This document shows positions 4,833 through 5,536 of a stretch of 5,536 bases of DNA, one piece after another. The position numbers were made by a program, and so were the translations under genes. The notes beneath the pieces were generated by a model. The model saw only the letters and a program-made list of their open reading frames with translations. It was not told where the DNA came from and did no database searches. The stretch is from Planctomycetota bacterium. GTDB taxonomy: Bacteria; Planctomycetota; Planctomycetia; Planctomycetales; Planctomycetaceae. Location: assembly GCA_026692825.1 (NCBI GenBank), contig JAPLOC010000739.1, positions 1 through 5,536 of the forward strand, given 5' to 3'. Each line of letters begins with the position of its first letter. The stretch's first letter is position 1.

Positions 4833-5536
4833 ATGAAACCTCGAATTCTCATCGTTGAAGACGAACGACACATCGGCCTGCCCCTCAAATTCAATTGTGA
4901 TGCCGAGGGGTACGAAACGACCCTGGTGGAAGATGGTCCCTCCGCACTGCGGCTGTTTGAACAGAATCCGCAGGCATTCGACCTGCTGATTCTGGACCTC
5001 ATGCTTCCGCAAATGAGCGGCTATGGCGTGCTGGAACGACTGAGAAAGTCGGGAATTCAGGTGCCCGTGCTGATTCTGTCGGCTCGCACACTTTCTGAAG
5101 ACCGGGTGCGGGGCTTCGATCTGGGGGCCGACCAGTACATGACCAAGCCATTCGAGCTGGCGGAGCTGCTGTCGCGGGTTCGCAGCCTGTTGCAGCGCCA
5201 TTCCCAGATCCGCGGAACAACGGCACCGGAACCGAAACCGTCGGCCGACGTGTTTGAGTTTCCGGGGGTCGTGGCCGACTTCTCCCGGCACGAGGTCTCG
5301 GTCCGGGGCGAACCGCGCACGCTGACCTCCCTGGAAATGAAACTGCTGAAGTTCTTCAGCGAACATGAAGGGGTGGTGCTGACGCGGAATCAACTGCTCG
5401 ACAACGTCTGGGGGCTTGATTCGAATTCGACTGCCCGAACCGTTGACAACTTCATCGCCCGGTTGCGACAGCATTTCGAGGTCGATCCGGCAAAGCCGCG
5501 GCACTTTTTGTCGGTGCGGGGAGTGGGGTACCGGTT
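4833..5536 (+). CDS. OmpR/PhoB-family response regulator (3' end cut by window)
   Basis: Starting at ATG 4833, 234 codons are visible before the window ends; the last reads RGVGYR, the usual end of an OmpR-type winged helix, so only a few residues are missing. The receiver domain (about 1-120) has the acidic pocket Glu9-Asp10, phospho-acceptor Asp55 in LILDLMLPQMSG, Ser83 in the switch position and Lys105 in TKPF. A linker with several prolines (129-138) leads to the DNA-binding domain (about 140-234), with LTSLEMKLLKFF, LTRNQLLDNVWG and the recognition-helix region ARTVDNFIARLR. It should be phosphorylated by the kinase encoded just upstream and bind direct-repeat promoter sites as a dimer. 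No Shine-Dalgarno is evident; translation may rely on read-through from the kinase message across 54 nt. Target genes are not shown by the sequence. Confidence 0.95.
   Translation, partial: MKPRILIVEDERHIGLPLKFNCDAEGYETTLVEDGPSALRLFEQNPQAFDLLILDLMLPQMSGYGVLERLRKSGIQVPVLILSARTLSEDRVRGFDLGADQYMTKPFELAELLSRVRSLLQRHSQIRGTTAPEPKPSADVFEFPGVVADFSRHEVSVRGEPRTLTSLEMKLLKFFSEHEGVVLTRNQLLDNVWGLDSNSTARTVDNFIARLRQHFEVDPAKPRHFLSVRGVGYR

Noticed and set aside
4713..5504. 263-codon minus-strand open frame
   Set aside because: It lies opposite the response regulator, which has every OmpR-family hallmark; the minus-strand translation is rich in Q, H and R and has no domain.
1..5536. CRISPR array, tRNA, rRNA or intact transposase
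   Set aside because: No regularly spaced repeats of CRISPR size, no cloverleaf or rRNA-like sequence, and no transposase motifs were found on either strand.

Overview
The window looks like chromosomal DNA from a GC-rich planctomycete (Planctomycetota) or close relative. This rests on family resemblances recalled from memory, not on a search: a CxxCH-containing secreted protein of a type I associate with planctomycetes, a type III restriction subunit N-terminus, REP-like palindromes between genes, and start codons mostly without clear Shine-Dalgarno sequences.

Layout. Positions 1-495 hold no intact gene. They contain a 9-bp-period TTCGTG repeat, a 36-codon relic of a type III restriction endonuclease (Res) subunit on the + strand, a cluster of inverted repeats joined to that relic, and possible terminator hairpins for the gene that ends at 496. 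Positions 496-2209 (minus strand) encode a predicted lipoprotein of about 570 residues made of four related units; its frame is broken once near 1513-1530. Positions 2210-2418 are a non-coding, pyrimidine-rich (minus strand) leader. Positions 2419 to about 3658 (minus strand) carry a secreted single-CxxCH cytochrome-like protein that appears damaged: it has a frame change, seems to lack an internal segment near 3230-3241, and has no good start codon. A perfect 14-bp REP-like inverted repeat (3602-3637) sits where the 5' end of that gene should be. Positions 3762-5536 (plus strand) hold an intact two-component pair: a histidine kinase with two membrane helices and almost no external domain, then an OmpR-type response regulator cut by the window end.

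How the genes relate. The kinase and regulator are almost certainly a cognate pair, transcribed away from the cytochrome-like gene. Nothing in the sequence shows what the pair controls. The two minus-strand genes both encode exported proteins but are 200 bp apart and need not be one operon. Three of the five gene loci are broken while the two-component pair is intact, so the left two thirds of the window is either decaying or contains assembly indels. I see no convincing new multi-gene system; the most distinctive items are the four-unit lipoprotein and the pairing of broken genes with palindromic repeats.
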